Assembly: GCA_964632795.1 (NCBI GenBank)
Contig: CAZWEZ010000003.1
Coordinates: 1 to 64,000 of the forward strand
Origin: CAZWEZ01 sp964632795
GTDB lineage: Bacteria; Pseudomonadota; Alphaproteobacteria; Rhodospirillales; 2-02-FULL-58-16
DNA length: 64,000 nt
Direction of reading: 5' to 3'
Numbering within the stretch: position 1 is the first letter of the stretch; each line of letters begins with the position of its first letter. This document shows positions 17,983 to 26,668 of this stretch, one piece after another. A program made the translations under genes and the position numbers. The notes below the pieces were generated by a model. The model made no database searches. It was not told the DNA's origin and was given only the letters and a program-made list of their open reading frames with translations.

Positions 17983-18927
17983 ATGCTCCGATTCATCGTC
18001 TGGCGGCTGGTCCAGGTCATACCTGTCCTGATCGGGGTTTCGTTCATCGTCTTCTCGGCCCTCTACTTGATCCCGGGCGACATCGCCAACACCCTGCTGG
18101 CGATGTTCTACACCGAGGAGCGGGCCGCACTGCTGCGCGCCGAGCTCGGCCTCGACCGCCCGATGCTGGTGCAATACGGGACCTGGTTGTGGGGGGCACT
18201 GCAGGGCGATCTCGGGAAATCGCTGATGATGCGGCTGCCCGTGATGACGGTCCTTCAGGACAAGGTCGTGAATTCTCTCATTCTGACCGGCGCCAGCCTG
18301 CTGATCGTCATCCCGGTCAGTTTCCTCTTGGGCACGACCTCTGCGGCACGGTTCCGCACATCCTTCGACCGGTTCACGGTTTTCTTCTCGCTGCTGCTCG
18401 CCAGCATGCCCGTGTTCTGGCTCGGAATCGTCCTTATGTACCTGCTCGGCGTCAAGCTGCCGCTGTTTCCAATGTCGGGCATGTACAACATGGCCAACCC
18501 TGGCGGGTTCTGGGACCTCATGCACCATCTGACGCTGCCGGCGATCACCACTGCGGCGACCTCGGTCGCCATCGTCACCCGGGTCACCCGCGGCGCTATG
18601 CTCGACACCCTGAACCAGCCCTATATCCTGGCCGCCCGGGCGCGCGGACTGCCGCGCTCGCGTGTGATCTACGTCCACGGCGTGCGCAACGTCCTGCCGA
18701 CCTTTTCGAATATGATCGGCCTGCAGATCGGCTATCTGTTCGGCAGTGCGATATTCTCCGAGATCATATTCAACTGGCCGGGCATCGGACTGCAGCTCTA
18801 CCAGTCGATCATTCATCGCGACCCGACCATGGTCCAGGGCTGTGTCCTTGCCGTGGCCGTCATCTTCGTGCTCGGCAACATGACGGCCGACGTCATTGGC
18901 TATTGCCTGGATCCGGCGCGGAAATAG
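17983..18927 (+). CDS. ABC transporter permease (DppB-like)
   Basis: A 314-residue integral membrane protein with about six hydrophobic segments and the N-terminal TM plus VLIGVSFIVFSALYLIPGD block typical of DppB/OppB. The EAA loop that contacts the ATPases is visible as YILAARARGLPRSRVIYVHGVRN. The ATG at 17983 has a GAGGTG ribosome site five bases upstream and is preferred to GTG at 17977. It follows the stem-loop after the binding-protein gene and precedes the second permease by 15 bases. Confidence 0.92.
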   Translation: MLRFIVWRLVQVIPVLIGVSFIVFSALYLIPGDIANTLLAMFYTEERAALLRAELGLDRPMLVQYGTWLWGALQGDLGKSLMMRLPVMTVLQDKVVNSLILTGASLLIVIPVSFLLGTTSAARFRTSFDRFTVFFSLLLASMPVFWLGIVLMYLLGVKLPLFPMSGMYNMANPGGFWDLMHHLTLPAITTAATSVAIVTRVTRGAMLDTLNQPYILAARARGLPRSRVIYVHGVRNVLPTFSNMIGLQIGYLFGSAIFSEIIFNWPGIGLQLYQSIIHRDPTMVQGCVLAVAVIFVLGNMTADVIGYCLDPARK

Positions 18928-18942
18928 ACGAGGCCGAACGCA

Positions 18943-19881
18943 ATGCCCACGGAGACGACCCAAGACACCGGATTGCCGGCGCGGATCACGGCCGACGAAG
19001 TCGAGCGCGCCCGCTCGACCCTGTATTTCGTCTGGCGCGGGGTCCAGAACGATCCCTATGCGCTCGCTGGCGCGCTCCTTATCCTGATGTTTGTCGTCTT
19101 CGCCCTGTTCGCGCCGTTCATCGCACCCTACGGTCCCAACGAGGCGAACCCCGTTTTGCGGCTCCAGGGCATCGGGACCCCGGGACACCTTCTCGGCCTC
19201 GACGCCCAGGGTCGCGATGTTCTCACGCGGCTGATCTACGGGTCGCGCTACTCGCTCGTCACCGGGGTCGCACCGGTGATATTGGGCACCCTGTTGGCGA
19301 TACCGCTCGGCATGATCGCCGCCTATTATGAGCGCCTCGGCTATATCATCATGCGCTTCATGGACATCCTGTTCGCGTTTCCCATGGTCCTGCTGGCGAT
19401 CATGCTGTCCTTCTTCATGGGCCCCGGGATTGAGAACCTCGTCATCGCCCTCGTCGTCGTGCTGGTTCCCTACAACACACGGGTCGTCTATGTGCAGGCG
19501 CTGGCCCAGAAGGAGCTCGGCTATATCGAAGCGGCGCGCGCCGACGCGACCAGCGACTTCAGGATCCTGTTCGTCGAGATGCTGCCCCATGTGGTCTCGG
19601 CCTCGGTAGTCTATTCGATGACTATCGTCGGCACCATCGTGGTCACAGCGGCGGGTCTGAGCTTTCTCGGCCTCGGGGTGCAACCGCCGACGCCCGAATG
19701 GGGCATCATGACCAGCGACGGCCGGACCGTGCTTCATATTGCGCCTCATTTGTCGACCCTGCCGGGACTAGCTATTTTTCTCATGGTTACCGGGTTCAAT
19801 CTTCTCGGCGACAGCCTGCGCGACGCGCTCGACCCGCGGACGCGGTTGATCCGCGCGGCGGTGACGAAGGTCGAAGCCTGA
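18943..19881 (+). CDS. ABC transporter permease (DppC-like)
   Basis: The second membrane subunit, 312 residues. It has the OppC-type N-terminal region (residues about 30-70 with the APYGPNEANP segment), the HLLGLDAQGRDVLTRLIYGSR motif that marks DppC/OppC proteins, and the EAA loop near YIEAARADATSDFRILFVEMLPH. The end reads GDSLRDALDPRTRL, a standard finish for the family. Its presence completes a five-component importer. The triple-Rid gene starts 54 bases after its stop and is probably in the same transcript, linking the imported compound to the Rid protein. Confidence 0.93.
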   Translation: MPTETTQDTGLPARITADEVERARSTLYFVWRGVQNDPYALAGALLILMFVVFALFAPFIAPYGPNEANPVLRLQGIGTPGHLLGLDAQGRDVLTRLIYGSRYSLVTGVAPVILGTLLAIPLGMIAAYYERLGYIIMRFMDILFAFPMVLLAIMLSFFMGPGIENLVIALVVVLVPYNTRVVYVQALAQKELGYIEAARADATSDFRILFVEMLPHVVSASVVYSMTIVGTIVVTAAGLSFLGLGVQPPTPEWGIMTSDGRTVLHIAPHLSTLPGLAIFLMVTGFNLLGDSLRDALDPRTRLIRAAVTKVEA

Positions 19882-19935
19882 GGACGCGCGCGACGATGGG
19901 GCCGGCCGCATCGTTAGTGATCAGGAGGCAAGACA

Positions 19936-21168
19936 ATGACAAGACAACGCTTGATGCCAGCCTATCACTGGGACTGGAGCATGCCGGTGCCCTTTTCCCA
20001 GGGCTGGAAGACCGATGGCCTGATCTTCGTCGGCGGCCAGATCTCGGCGGATGCCAAGGGCCGCACCGTCGGTGCCGGCGACATCGCGACGCAGACCCGC
20101 AATGTCTTCGAGTTTATCAAGGCGGTGCTCGACGAGGCCGGCGCCGACCTTTCCGACATCGTCAAGCTCAACACCTACTATCAGTTCGAGGGCGAGGGCG
20201 AGGCGATCACGGAGTTCTGGGAGGCGATGACCGCGGTGCGGATGGAATACCTCGCCGATCCCGGTCCCGTGGGCACGGCGGTGCGGGTCAGGGGCTTCGC
20301 CTATGAGGACCTGTCGATCGAGATCGAGGCCATCGCCTCGACCGGTCAGGAGAAGGTGCGGCTGATGCCGGCGGGCCATTGGGATTGGAGTATGCCGGTC
20401 CCCTTCTCGCAGGGCTGGAAGGTCGGCGACCTGATCTTCATCGGCGGCCAGATCTCGGCGGACGATCAGGGCCGGACCATGGCGCCCGGCGATATCGACG
20501 CGCAGACGCGGAACGTCTTCGAGTTCATCCGGCGCGTCCTCGCCGAGGGCGGCGCCAACCTCGACGATCTGGTCAAGCTGAATACCTATTATCGCTACGA
20601 AGGCGACGCACTGACCAAGTTCTGGGAGAACATGACACGGGTCCGGATGGAGTACATCGCCGATCCGGGTCCCGCCGCGACCGCCGTGCGGATCAACGGC
20701 TTCGCCTATGAGGACCTGCTGATCGAGATCGAGGGCATCGCCTATACGGGGGGGGACAAGCAGCGGCTGATGCCGGCCAATCACTGGGACTGGAGCATGC
20801 CGGTCAAGTTCTCCCAGGGCTGGCGGGTGGGCGACCTGATCTTCGTCGGCGGCCAGATCTCGGCGGATGCCAAGGGCCGCACCGTCGGTTCCGGCGACAT
20901 CGCCACCCAGACCCGCAATGTGTTCGAGAACATCCGCAAGGTCTTGCGGGAGGCGGGCGCCGACATGGAGCAGGTCGTGCGGCTCAACACCTATTACCAT
21001 TTCGAGGGCGAAGGGCGGGAAATCACCGATTTCTGGGAGCAGATGACCAAGGTCCGCATCGAGTACCTGCCCGATCTGGGGCCGGTCGGGACCGGCGTTC
21101 GGGTCAACGGGTTGGCCTACGAGGACCTGCTCATCGAGATCGAGGCCATCGCCTATGTCGGCCCGTGA
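19936..21168 (+). CDS. Three tandem Rid domains in one polypeptide
   Basis: The 410-residue product is three head-to-tail copies of a Rid (YjgF/UK114) domain: residues 5-141, 142-276 and 277-410. Each copy opens with RLMPA.HWDWSMP, then GGQISAD, a QTRNVFE helix, KLNTYY or RLNTYY, and ends in EDL.IEIE.IA. Known Rid proteins are single domains of about 130 residues that form homotrimers with active sites between subunits, so a covalently linked trimer is a reasonable inference. The position of the RidA catalytic Arg is Gly, Ala and Gly in the three copies, so classical enamine/imine deamination is unlikely. The ATG at 19936 follows AGGAGG. It lies after a peptide-type importer and before a decayed M20 carbamoylase. 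Confidence 0.95.
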   Translation: MTRQRLMPAYHWDWSMPVPFSQGWKTDGLIFVGGQISADAKGRTVGAGDIATQTRNVFEFIKAVLDEAGADLSDIVKLNTYYQFEGEGEAITEFWEAMTAVRMEYLADPGPVGTAVRVRGFAYEDLSIEIEAIASTGQEKVRLMPAGHWDWSMPVPFSQGWKVGDLIFIGGQISADDQGRTMAPGDIDAQTRNVFEFIRRVLAEGGANLDDLVKLNTYYRYEGDALTKFWENMTRVRMEYIADPGPAATAVRINGFAYEDLLIEIEGIAYTGGDKQRLMPANHWDWSMPVKFSQGWRVGDLIFVGGQISADAKGRTVGSGDIATQTRNVFENIRKVLREAGADMEQVVRLNTYYHFEGEGREITDFWEQMTKVRIEYLPDLGPVGTGVRVNGLAYEDLLIEIEAIAYVGP

Positions 21169-21536
21169 GGCGCGGGAGACCGTCGTGCGCCAAGCCGCGT
21201 GGCGGCCGCTTTGACGGCGCCTATGGCGTGCTGGCCGGGCTTGAGGTGCTCGAGTGCCTGGACGATGCGGGTATCGAGACCGACCATCCGATCACTGTGA
21301 CGGTGTGGACCAACGAGGAGGGCAGTCGCTTCGCTCCGGGAGCGGTGGGTTCGTCGGTTTTCGCGGGGCTGCATCGCGTTGTTCATCGCCGAAGTCTGTC
21401 CGAGCGACATGATCTTCGTGCCGTGCCGCGAGGGCATCAGCCACAATCCCGCGGAATATGCAGAGCCGCGAATCTCGCCTTCGGCGCCCGTGTCCTTGCC
21501 GCCGCCTTGCTGAAACTGGCAACGAAGAGCGATTGA
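21165..21536 (+). pseudogene. Broken M20-family amidase (N-carbamoyl amino acid hydrolase / allantoate amidohydrolase type)
   Basis: The frame begins with a GGRFDGAYGVLAGLEVLE segment and WTNEEGSRFAP, hallmarks of the allantoate amidohydrolase/HyuC group of M20 enzymes, then VGSSVFAGLH. The sequence then jumps to the far C-terminal motif (CPSDMIFVPCREGISHNPAEYAEP, in another frame) and finally FGARVLAAALLKLA back in the first frame. Most of the enzyme is deleted and at least two frameshifts remain, and the N-terminus is missing. It abuts the triple-Rid stop codon. This supports an original pathway acting on carbamoylated or ureido compounds. Confidence 0.8.
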
Positions 21537-21572
21537 CCCCCAAACTTCGGTTAACATTCAAGGAGAACCGTA

Positions 21573-22649
21573 ATGGGCTATCCGAGCTGGGAAGAGATCC
21601 GCGCCACTTCCATCGAGAACACGTTCTCTCACATGAACCCGTGGTACGTGCCGATGATCGAGGCCGACATGCCGACCTTTATGGCGCGCCCCCACGTGAC
21701 CGATCCGGCGGGACTCGAAGGCGCCGATATCGTAATCATCGGCGCGCCCTATGTTGCGGGCTGGTCAGAATATGCCGGCGTCGGCAAGGAGGAATGGCTG
21801 GCGGCTCCCAAACGCGTCCGTCAGCAATCGATCCGCTATGGCTCGGGCTACATCCAGGATTTCGATCTGGACCTGTTCGAGCATCTTAAAGTCGTCGATT
21901 ACGGCGATGCCGAGATCCCGCCTGAGAGCCTGACCACGCCTACCGCGGATAACATTCTCAAGGCTCAGGCGGCTGTGGAGAAGAAGGTAAATGACGTGCT
22001 CGCCGTCGGTGCGATTCCGATCGTCATCGGCCAGAACTCGCCGTGCGGCTCCTTCGCCGTCGCCAAGGCGGTCTCGGAATCGACGGAGGGTAGGATCGGC
22101 ACGATCAGCCTGGACACGCATTGGGACATCGCCCCGCTAGACAAGCTGACGATGGACCCGCGCATCGCCGGTTCGGACAGTTGGCTCAACAAGACGTATG
22201 AATTTCTCGACAACTTCGACTACCCCAACCTGATCGAGATCGGCCCGCGCGGCATGCTTGAGAATAAGGAGGCCGTGCGCCAGTTCCTCAGCAACGGCGC
22301 GCATTTCTACCCAATGTGGAAGGTGCGTACCGAGCTTGGCATCGACAAGCTGTGTGAGAATCTGCGTCACGCGTACGATGGCACGGACAAGGTATACGTT
22401 CACTTCGACATGGACGTGATCGGCGGCGCGGGGCCGGCCCCGGGCGATATTCTCGGCGATCTCGCCGAGCCGATCGGCATGACCGACTACGAAGTGCTCC
22501 GCATCGCCCATGAGATCGGTAACCGCGGCCTGGCGGCGCTCTCCTTCATCTGCATCCCGCCCGGCTCGGCTGTGATCTACCGGCTGATTGTGTACGTGAT
22601 TGTCTACCTGATGGCCGGACTTGTCATCGCGCGAAGCCAGCCGCGCTGA
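21573..22649 (+). CDS. Arginase/agmatinase (ureohydrolase) family protein with altered metal site
   Basis: A 358-residue member of the ureohydrolase fold. The second and third metal motifs are present: Asp181-Thr-His183-Trp-Asp185, and Asp279-Met-Asp281 in HFDMDVI. The first motif, normally GGDHS and supplying the Mn-A histidine, reads GQNSP at about residues 153-157, so that histidine is absent. The remainder, including LSFICIPPGS near the end, follows the family well. Family members hydrolyse guanidino or formimino groups. With one ligand lost this protein may have a different mononuclear site or reaction. A ribosome site (AGGAG) precedes the ATG. The adjacent Rid and broken M20 genes suggest a role in ureido or guanidino compound breakdown. 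Confidence 0.85.
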   Translation: MGYPSWEEIRATSIENTFSHMNPWYVPMIEADMPTFMARPHVTDPAGLEGADIVIIGAPYVAGWSEYAGVGKEEWLAAPKRVRQQSIRYGSGYIQDFDLDLFEHLKVVDYGDAEIPPESLTTPTADNILKAQAAVEKKVNDVLAVGAIPIVIGQNSPCGSFAVAKAVSESTEGRIGTISLDTHWDIAPLDKLTMDPRIAGSDSWLNKTYEFLDNFDYPNLIEIGPRGMLENKEAVRQFLSNGAHFYPMWKVRTELGIDKLCENLRHAYDGTDKVYVHFDMDVIGGAGPAPGDILGDLAEPIGMTDYEVLRIAHEIGNRGLAALSFICIPPGSAVIYRLIVYVIVYLMAGLVIARSQPR

Positions 22650-22675
22650 ACGCGGTCTTCTGCACGCTCAGTCTA

Positions 22676-22800
22676 GAAGGTCCGCTTGTGGCTAGAAGCA
22701 GCGGTTCCAGGCTACCACAAGCCTCGTCAGGTTTACCACAGCAAGCAGACGTCAAACCCGAATGTCGGCTTTCTGGGCCTTTGGATGGGCTGTGAATCGT
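22676..22800 (+). repeat. Dispersed non-coding repeat, copy B
   Basis: Contains the core CAGCGGTTCCAGGCTACCAC (about 22698-22717) shared with copies A (7571-7715) and C (24530-24709), followed by a diverged block ending in an AATGTCGGCTTT-like segment. The leading GTGGACGGCTCCCACCA block of copies A and C is missing. It lies in the gap between the arginase-fold gene and the convergent M24 gene. Confidence 0.65.
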
Positions 22801-22842
22801 TCATACCCGTCCTCGGTCACGATAACCCCTATTTTCCAGATC

Positions 22843-24033
22843 TCACGACCACGGGCCGTCTTGCCCCCCGGTCAGAAGTTCCACCCCGTCGGCGGTGACC
22901 AGTAGGTTCTGTTCCGCTTGGGCCACCCCGCAGCCGGCGAGGGACAGAGTCCGTTCGACAGTCAGGTACATGGCCTCCTCGACCTCCATGGTCTCGTCTG
23001 GCAGCATCCAGGGCCGTTCCCAGCCGAGGCCCAGTCCGTGTCCCCAGAGGACTGGATAGACCGCCCCAATCTGATTTGCCCGGGGCGGGCCGTCGACGGC
23101 GACGTCCATGTCGCGCAGCGCGCCGTCGCCGGTCGTCACCAGGTCCTTGACCGCTATCCCCGGGCGAATCGCCTCGATGACCGTGTCCAACGCCCGGTGC
23201 AGGGTGTCGAGAAGACGTCGCTGGTCGGCCGTTGGCGCGCCGACCACCGAAGTTCGTCCGAAATCGGAATAGTAACCGTTCCCGACCACTCCGAGGTCGA
23301 GGCGCACCAGGTCGCCGGCCGCCAACGTGCGGGGGCTGTAACCGGGAAGTGGGTTAGAGGTGTAGGAACCGCACGTCTCCCCCGACGACGCGGCGGCGAA
23401 GTAGACCCCGGCACCCTCCGAGGCGACGACGTTGAACGCCGCGCCGACCGCCTCGGCTTCGCTCCGCCCCGGTTCCAGCGCCTCCAGGAAGGCGGTTACC
23501 GCACGGCGGCTGGTGGCGCAGGTGGCGCGGACCAGGTCCCGCTCGGCCGGGCTCTTGATCCTTCGCATGGCGGCGATCTCTGCGTCGGCGTCGTTCCAGT
23601 CGACGGTCGGCAGGGCGGCCTCCAGCCGCCGCCAAAGGCTGGTTGGCAGGACATCGGCACCGATCAAGGCAAGCGGCCCGCCGCCCAGTCCCAGGTCCTC
23701 GATGCCGGCGACCACCTCGCCGACGAAGTCCCGGGGATAGACGATGTCGGTGGCGGCGATGGTCGCGGTGTCGTATTCGGGAGTGGAGACGAACAACCGA
23801 TCCCCTCCATCGGCGGCCAGCAAGTAGACCGTGTGGGCCCGACCGCTCCAGTAGGGCGGGTTGTCGGGCATGTTGACGTAGGCTTGGTAGTGGCCGGTCA
23901 GGTAAAGAACGTCGGCGGATCGGTCGAATGTGAAGCCTCCACGCGAGACGACCAAGGCACCGGCAAATCCCCGTTCGCCCAGTCGTCCGGCCAGCCGCTT
24001 CTGGCGGTCACGGTATTCGGCGAGTTCTATCAT
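22843..24033 (-). CDS. M24-family (Xaa-Pro peptidase/creatinase fold) protein
   Basis: A 396-residue pita-bread-fold protein with an N-terminal creatinase-like domain (residues about 1-150) and a C-terminal M24 domain. Metal-site-like residues are partly kept: LDLGVVGNGYYSDFGRT (two Asp) and a GHGLGL segment with His. The glutamates are less canonical (MYLTVERTL and AQAEQNLLVT). It may be a peptidase, a creatinase-like C-N hydrolase or a DoeA relative. The start at 24033 is preceded by GGAG at a good distance; the longer frame from 24099 is less likely. It is the first of three M24 proteins in the window and is transcribed against its neighbours. Confidence 0.83.
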   Translation of the reverse strand: MIELAEYRDRQKRLAGRLGERGFAGALVVSRGGFTFDRSADVLYLTGHYQAYVNMPDNPPYWSGRAHTVYLLAADGGDRLFVSTPEYDTATIAATDIVYPRDFVGEVVAGIEDLGLGGGPLALIGADVLPTSLWRRLEAALPTVDWNDADAEIAAMRRIKSPAERDLVRATCATSRRAVTAFLEALEPGRSEAEAVGAAFNVVASEGAGVYFAAASSGETCGSYTSNPLPGYSPRTLAAGDLVRLDLGVVGNGYYSDFGRTSVVGAPTADQRRLLDTLHRALDTVIEAIRPGIAVKDLVTTGDGALRDMDVAVDGPPRANQIGAVYPVLWGHGLGLGWERPWMLPDETMEVEEAMYLTVERTLSLAGCGVAQAEQNLLVTADGVELLTGGQDGPWS

Positions 24034-24948
24034 TTCGATGGTGCTCCGATGGTGGTGGGGCCGTAATAGAGGGCCGGCTGACATGCCGCAAGGCATCACG
24101 TTTCTGCACCTTGGGATCTATGGGTGGAGATGTCAGGGCTGCGGCAATCCTCCCGCGAGTGGCACGGGTATCGTGGTCCGGCGCGGGGAGAAGGCAACGT
24201 CGGCGCTCACGAGCCTGATTGGTGATGCCATGGCCACCTGCAAGGGCGACACCCGAGATCGCTACGGGCGGCTTCACTGACCATTGCCCCCGTGAGTCAA
24301 TTAAAGCGCCGTACAGAGTCATCTCGGACTTCCTGGCACCCGTGGACTCCGAAGCCGCTGACGCGCCTCAGCGAGTCCCTGAGAGTCTCCTGCGGCTATT
24401 CCGACATCAGGGTAATGTCGATGATCGGAGCCACGCCCCGAAGTCCCCGGATCATCTCCACCGAAGGACCTGCCCGGAGACGCTGTTGGGGGCCTGTCTC
24501 TTTCGCCTACGAGGCCCACGTCCTTGGCTCCCAGGGTGGCCATCGAGGCCGAACGTCGGCTTACGGTGGTAGAGCGGCGGTGGTCTGTGGTAGCCTGGGA
24601 CCGCCGCTGATAGCCAGGACCGGACTCTGAACAACGATCACCCAGCGCAAATTCTTTCTCATCGCGATGCCGATGGTGGGAGCCGTCCACTGCATCAAGA
24701 GCGGACATTGAAGGGCCTCACGTCGCCCTAGGGGAATGGCGATCCTACCCGATTTCTCATGGCACCTCAGGCGGATTTCACCTAACGTTGCAGTGACAGT
24801 TTCGGAAAACGCTGAAATCCACGTCTGCCATCTACGCCGACACGGGCACCGACGGTAATAGACGTTCCATTTCGATGGTGATGGCCGCCATTTGCGGCGT
24901 CGCGTCCATTCTGCTTGGCCTGGTCGTGCTATGAAGATGAGGAAGGGC
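24034..24948. other. Large gap between divergent genes, mostly repeat and decayed sequence
   Basis: No intact gene found. Repeat copy C occupies 24530-24709. On the minus strand around 24370-24470 a short stretch reads like part of a receiver domain (GLRGVAPIIDITLMSE), but it is interrupted by stops and is too short to call. The right end must carry the promoter of the flavoprotein gene; no clear consensus was seen. Confidence 0.45.
24530..24709 (-). repeat. Dispersed non-coding repeat, copy C
   Basis: On the minus strand this copy starts with TGTCCGCTCTTGATGCAGTG and GTGGACGGCTCCCACCAT, then contains GGCTATCAGC and CAGGCTACCACAGA (24585-24616). It matches copy A over both blocks and copy B over the core. 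It is the longest copy and probably the best template for the family. Confidence 0.7.
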
Positions 24949-26589
24949 ATGGAAACAAGACACGCCGACGTATGGATCATCGGTTCGGGAGCGGCTGGTC
25001 TGACCGCCGCCATCGCCGCCCGCTCGCTGGGCGCCGAGGTCGCCGTCATCGGTAAGAGCGCCCCGGGCAAGGGGACCGCGACGACGCTTGCCGTGGGCGC
25101 CTTTACCGGCCCCTGGGAGGGCCTGTCGGCGGAGACCTACATCCGCCAAACCCTGGCCGCCGGACGGGGGCTCAACCAGGTCGACTTGGTCGAAGTGCTG
25201 GCCGCCGAGGCGCCGGCCCGCTTCCGTGACCTGATCGACTGGGGGATGCGCTCCAAATCGGCGCCGGGCTCCTTCATGGCGGTGCCGGCCGGCGGCGAAT
25301 CGGATCTGGTCCCGGTGTGGGGCCGGGAGATCGTCCGCTGCCTGGTCGCCAAGGCCCAGGAGCTGGGGGTGATCTTCGCCAACAACCTGGTCGTCCGGTC
25401 GATAACGGCCGACCCGGCCGGCGTCCGCCTGACCGCCCATGGCGAGCGGCACGGAGGCTGGATCGAGTTCAGAGGCGGCGCGGCGATCCTCGCCGCCGGC
25501 GGCGGCGGCGGCCTCTACCTGCACCACGACAATCCTCAGCGGATCACCGGCGACGCCTACGCCCTGGCCTACGAGGCCGGCGCCGTGGTCCAGGACATGG
25601 AGTTCGTCCAGTTCTACCCGATCGCCATCACCGAACCCGACCGGCCGCCCTTCCTGATCGATGAAGAAGGAGCCGATCTGGGACGGATCGTCAACGGACG
25701 GGGCGAGGACATTCTCGAGAAGTACGCCATCACCGAACGGCCGGCAGCCATCCACGCCCGTGACAGCCTGTCCCAGGCCCTGTACACCGAGATCGAGATC
25801 GACGGCCAGGACATCTTCCTCGACCTCTCCGGGGTGTCGAAGGAGGACTGGTGCGCCAACCCCATCTCGGAATCCCAGTGGGCCTACCTGGACCGCCGCT
25901 ACGACGCCTGGAACCGGCCGCTGCGGATGTCCCCGGTTGCCCACTTCCTGGGCGGCGGCGCCCGGATCGACGTCCACGGGGCGACCAACGTGCCGGGCCT
26001 CTATGCCGCCGGCGAGGCCGCAGGCGGCGTTCACGGCGCCAACCGCCTGGCCGGCAACGCCCTCACCGAGACCGTGGTCTTCGGCCACCGGGCCGGTGAG
26101 GCGGCGCACCGATGGGCTGCCGGACGCGACCAGGGACGCGGGATAGCGGCCGACGTCACGCCCGGGGACGAACCGGCCGACGGTACGCCCAAGACCGGCA
26201 CACCAAGAGCTGACGCCAAAACGCTGAAGGGCGAACTGCGCCGGGCCATGTGGCGTTACGCCGGCATCCGCCGCGACGGGGCGGGGCTGGCCACCGGCCT
26301 CGAAACTGTCCGCGAGATCGCCGGGGAAGCCGGCAAGGCGCTAAACGTCAACGAGCCGAAGGAGATCGGCAAACTCGTCGAATTGCAGCTCGCCTCCCGA
26401 GCCGCCGAGCTGATCCTCGAGGCCGCCGCCCGACGCCAGGAAAGCCGGGGCGTGCATTTCCGGGTCGACTTCCCCGAGCCCGACGACGCCAACTGGCTGG
26501 GCCACCTGAATGTCCGCCTTGAGGACGGCGCCCGGCAGTGGACCTTCGACAAACTTCAAGACGCCGGAGGATCGCCACCGGGCGGCTGA
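24949..26589 (+). CDS. FAD-dependent oxidoreductase of the fumarate reductase/succinate dehydrogenase/L-aspartate oxidase group
   Basis: A 546-residue soluble flavoprotein. The N-terminal dinucleotide motif is GSGAAGLTAAIAARSLGAEVAVIGK, followed by the AILAAGGGGG loop and, near residue 370, GLYAAGEAAGGVHGANRLAGNAL, which is diagnostic of the fumarate reductase/aspartate oxidase fold. A helical C-terminal domain (ELRRAMWRYAGIRRDGAGL) completes the family pattern. No iron-sulfur partner or membrane anchor gene is adjacent, so it may act as a free oxidase or dehydrogenase in the style of NadB or KstD. The ATG at 24949 follows GAGGAAGGG. It is flanked by repeat sequence and by a transposase/kinase scar. 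Confidence 0.85.
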   Translation: METRHADVWIIGSGAAGLTAAIAARSLGAEVAVIGKSAPGKGTATTLAVGAFTGPWEGLSAETYIRQTLAAGRGLNQVDLVEVLAAEAPARFRDLIDWGMRSKSAPGSFMAVPAGGESDLVPVWGREIVRCLVAKAQELGVIFANNLVVRSITADPAGVRLTAHGERHGGWIEFRGGAAILAAGGGGGLYLHHDNPQRITGDAYALAYEAGAVVQDMEFVQFYPIAITEPDRPPFLIDEEGADLGRIVNGRGEDILEKYAITERPAAIHARDSLSQALYTEIEIDGQDIFLDLSGVSKEDWCANPISESQWAYLDRRYDAWNRPLRMSPVAHFLGGGARIDVHGATNVPGLYAAGEAAGGVHGANRLAGNALTETVVFGHRAGEAAHRWAAGRDQGRGIAADVTPGDEPADGTPKTGTPRADAKTLKGELRRAMWRYAGIRRDGAGLATGLETVREIAGEAGKALNVNEPKEIGKLVELQLASRAAELILEAAARRQESRGVHFRVDFPEPDDANWLGHLNVRLEDGARQWTFDKLQDAGGSPPGG

Positions 26590-26668
26590 CCATGGTGAAA
26601 TATATTATTTCCCGGCAACTTGACATTGATCAACAATCGGTTGATTGATTCTTACATAGTGTTCGTTG

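Noticed and set aside
24370..24470. Short receiver-like stretch on the minus strand
   Set aside because: Only about 20 residues resemble a response regulator before a stop; too short to call.
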